A stretch of 7,775 bases of DNA. Origin: Porticoccaceae bacterium. Lineage in GTDB: Bacteria > Pseudomonadota > Gammaproteobacteria > Pseudomonadales > Porticoccaceae. The position numbers were made by a program, and so were the translations under genes. The notes beneath the pieces were generated by a model, which saw only the letters and a program-made list of their open reading frames with translations, searched no databases and had not been told where the DNA came from. Each line of letters begins with the position of its first letter. Position 1 is the stretch's first letter. The stretch is from NCBI GenBank assembly GCA_002701765.1, contig NZXB01000068.1:8882-16656 (forward strand). Direction: 5' to 3'. Below, in pieces: positions 7,176 through 7,775 of the stretch.

Positions 7176-7775
7176 TTATAAGGACGCCTCGATAATCTTT
7201 AATACCAACTGATCAAATGATATATCAGCTGAATTTGCTGCTTTGGGAACCAAACTATGTGATGTCATACCAGGCACTGTATTGACCTCAAGCAAGTAAA
7301 ACGCGCCATTTTCATCTGTCATAACATCTACTCGACCCCAGCCCCGGCAATCGAGACTATTGAAAGCTTCCATGCACAGATCTAGCAATTCACATTCGCG
7401 GTTTTTAGATAAACCACTTGGACAATGGTAGCGGGTCTGATTCGAATGATATTTTGCGTTAAAATCATAGAATTCAGAATCGGTTGATATCCTTATTGCT
7501 GGCAATGCCTTGCCATCTAAGATGGCCACGGTATATTCGTCTCCTGTTAATCGACGCTCGGCCATAACCTCCTTATCGAATTCTTTAGCATGCCGCCAAG
7601 CGTCTCTAAGATCCTGCGGATCTTGCACAATAGTCATCCCGATACTGGAACCTTCTCGACAGGGCTTTACTATGATCTCTCCCCCTAAAATTTCTAGGGT
7701 AGCTAGCCAATCCGATTCCGCATCCAACCTCAAAAAATCGGCAGTGGGTAGCCCGGATCCACGCCACATCAATTT
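7176..7775 (-). CDS. ddlB: D-alanine--D-alanine ligase, C-terminal ~199 residues (5' end outside window)
   Basis: This is the ATP-grasp enzyme that joins two D-alanines into the dipeptide ending peptidoglycan precursors. The frame is open at the window edge; by alignment with E. coli DdlB (306 residues) about 100 N-terminal residues are missing. The first visible stretch, KLMWRGSGLP, matches the family's KLLWQGAGLP, so the ATG and TTG seen at the edge are internal codons and not the start. Conserved blocks are IVKPCREGSSIGM (ATP binding), GDEYTVAIL, FYDFNAKY with the substrate-loop Lys-Tyr, GWGRVDVM, and LLEVNTVPGMTSHSLVPKAA. The last two supply the Mg-binding Asp, Glu and Asn. Position directly ahead of ftsQ marks it as the dcw-cluster paralogue, DdlB. 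Confidence 0.97.
   Translation of the reverse strand, partial: KLMWRGSGLPTADFLRLDAESDWLATLEILGGEIIVKPCREGSSIGMTIVQDPQDLRDAWRHAKEFDKEVMAERRLTGDEYTVAILDGKALPAIRISTDSEFYDFNAKYHSNQTRYHCPSGLSKNRECELLDLCMEAFNSLDCRGWGRVDVMTDENGAFYLLEVNTVPGMTSHSLVPKAANSADISFDQLVLKIIEASL

Noticed and set aside
7767..7772. ATG/TTG near the right edge as the start of ddlB
   Set aside because: The sequence aligns to about residue 101 of DdlB and the frame stays open to the edge, so these are internal codons.

Overview
The window is the downstream end of a dcw (division and cell wall) cluster, joined to lpxC and secA. All seven genes read on the minus strand, so in transcription order (high to low coordinate) they are: ddlB (3' two thirds), ftsQ, ftsA, ftsZ, lpxC, a membrane-anchored M23/LytM peptidase, and secA (5' two thirds). 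The two outer genes run off the window ends. Every frame read through cleanly, with no frameshift or internal stop. I saw no tRNA, rRNA, CRISPR, insertion sequence or prophage signal. No stretch over 300 bases lacks a gene; the longest gap is 115 bases.

The organism is most likely a gammaproteobacterium outside the Enterobacterales. The FtsZ tail ends PAFLRKQAD as in Escherichia coli, and the ddlB-ftsQAZ-lpxC order is the gammaproteobacterial one. However, the gene before secA encodes an M23 peptidase rather than SecM, which recalls Pseudomonas-like and related marine lineages. SecA segments such as the [13 protein letters not shown] stretch also look Pseudomonas-like. Genus cannot be fixed from this sequence, and base composition looks moderately AT-leaning and even across the window.

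ddlB, ftsQ and ftsA are packed tightly: ddlB's TAA abuts the ftsQ ATG, and ftsQ is 12 bases from ftsA. ftsZ follows after 55 bases that hold a small hairpin. ftsA and ftsZ have near-identical AAGGGGA ribosome-binding sites. A 115-base gap then separates ftsZ from lpxC. It contains two overlapping, mutually exclusive inverted repeats and a plausible extended -10 promoter for lpxC. The M23 gene starts at a TTG with a good ribosome-binding site 23 bases after lpxC. secA begins 71 bases later, with no visible Shine-Dalgarno but with a six-codon reading frame whose stop overlaps its start codon.

The genes cover linked steps of envelope growth and division: D-Ala-D-Ala synthesis (DdlB), divisome assembly and Z-ring tethering (FtsQ, FtsA, FtsZ), the committed step of lipid A synthesis (LpxC), probable peptidoglycan cleavage (M23), and protein export (SecA). 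I do not see a novel defence or mobile system. The points most worth checking are an 18-residue insertion in the SecA ATPase domain, the arrangement in front of secA, the structured lpxC leader, and an LpxC tail unlike the FtsH degron of E. coli.
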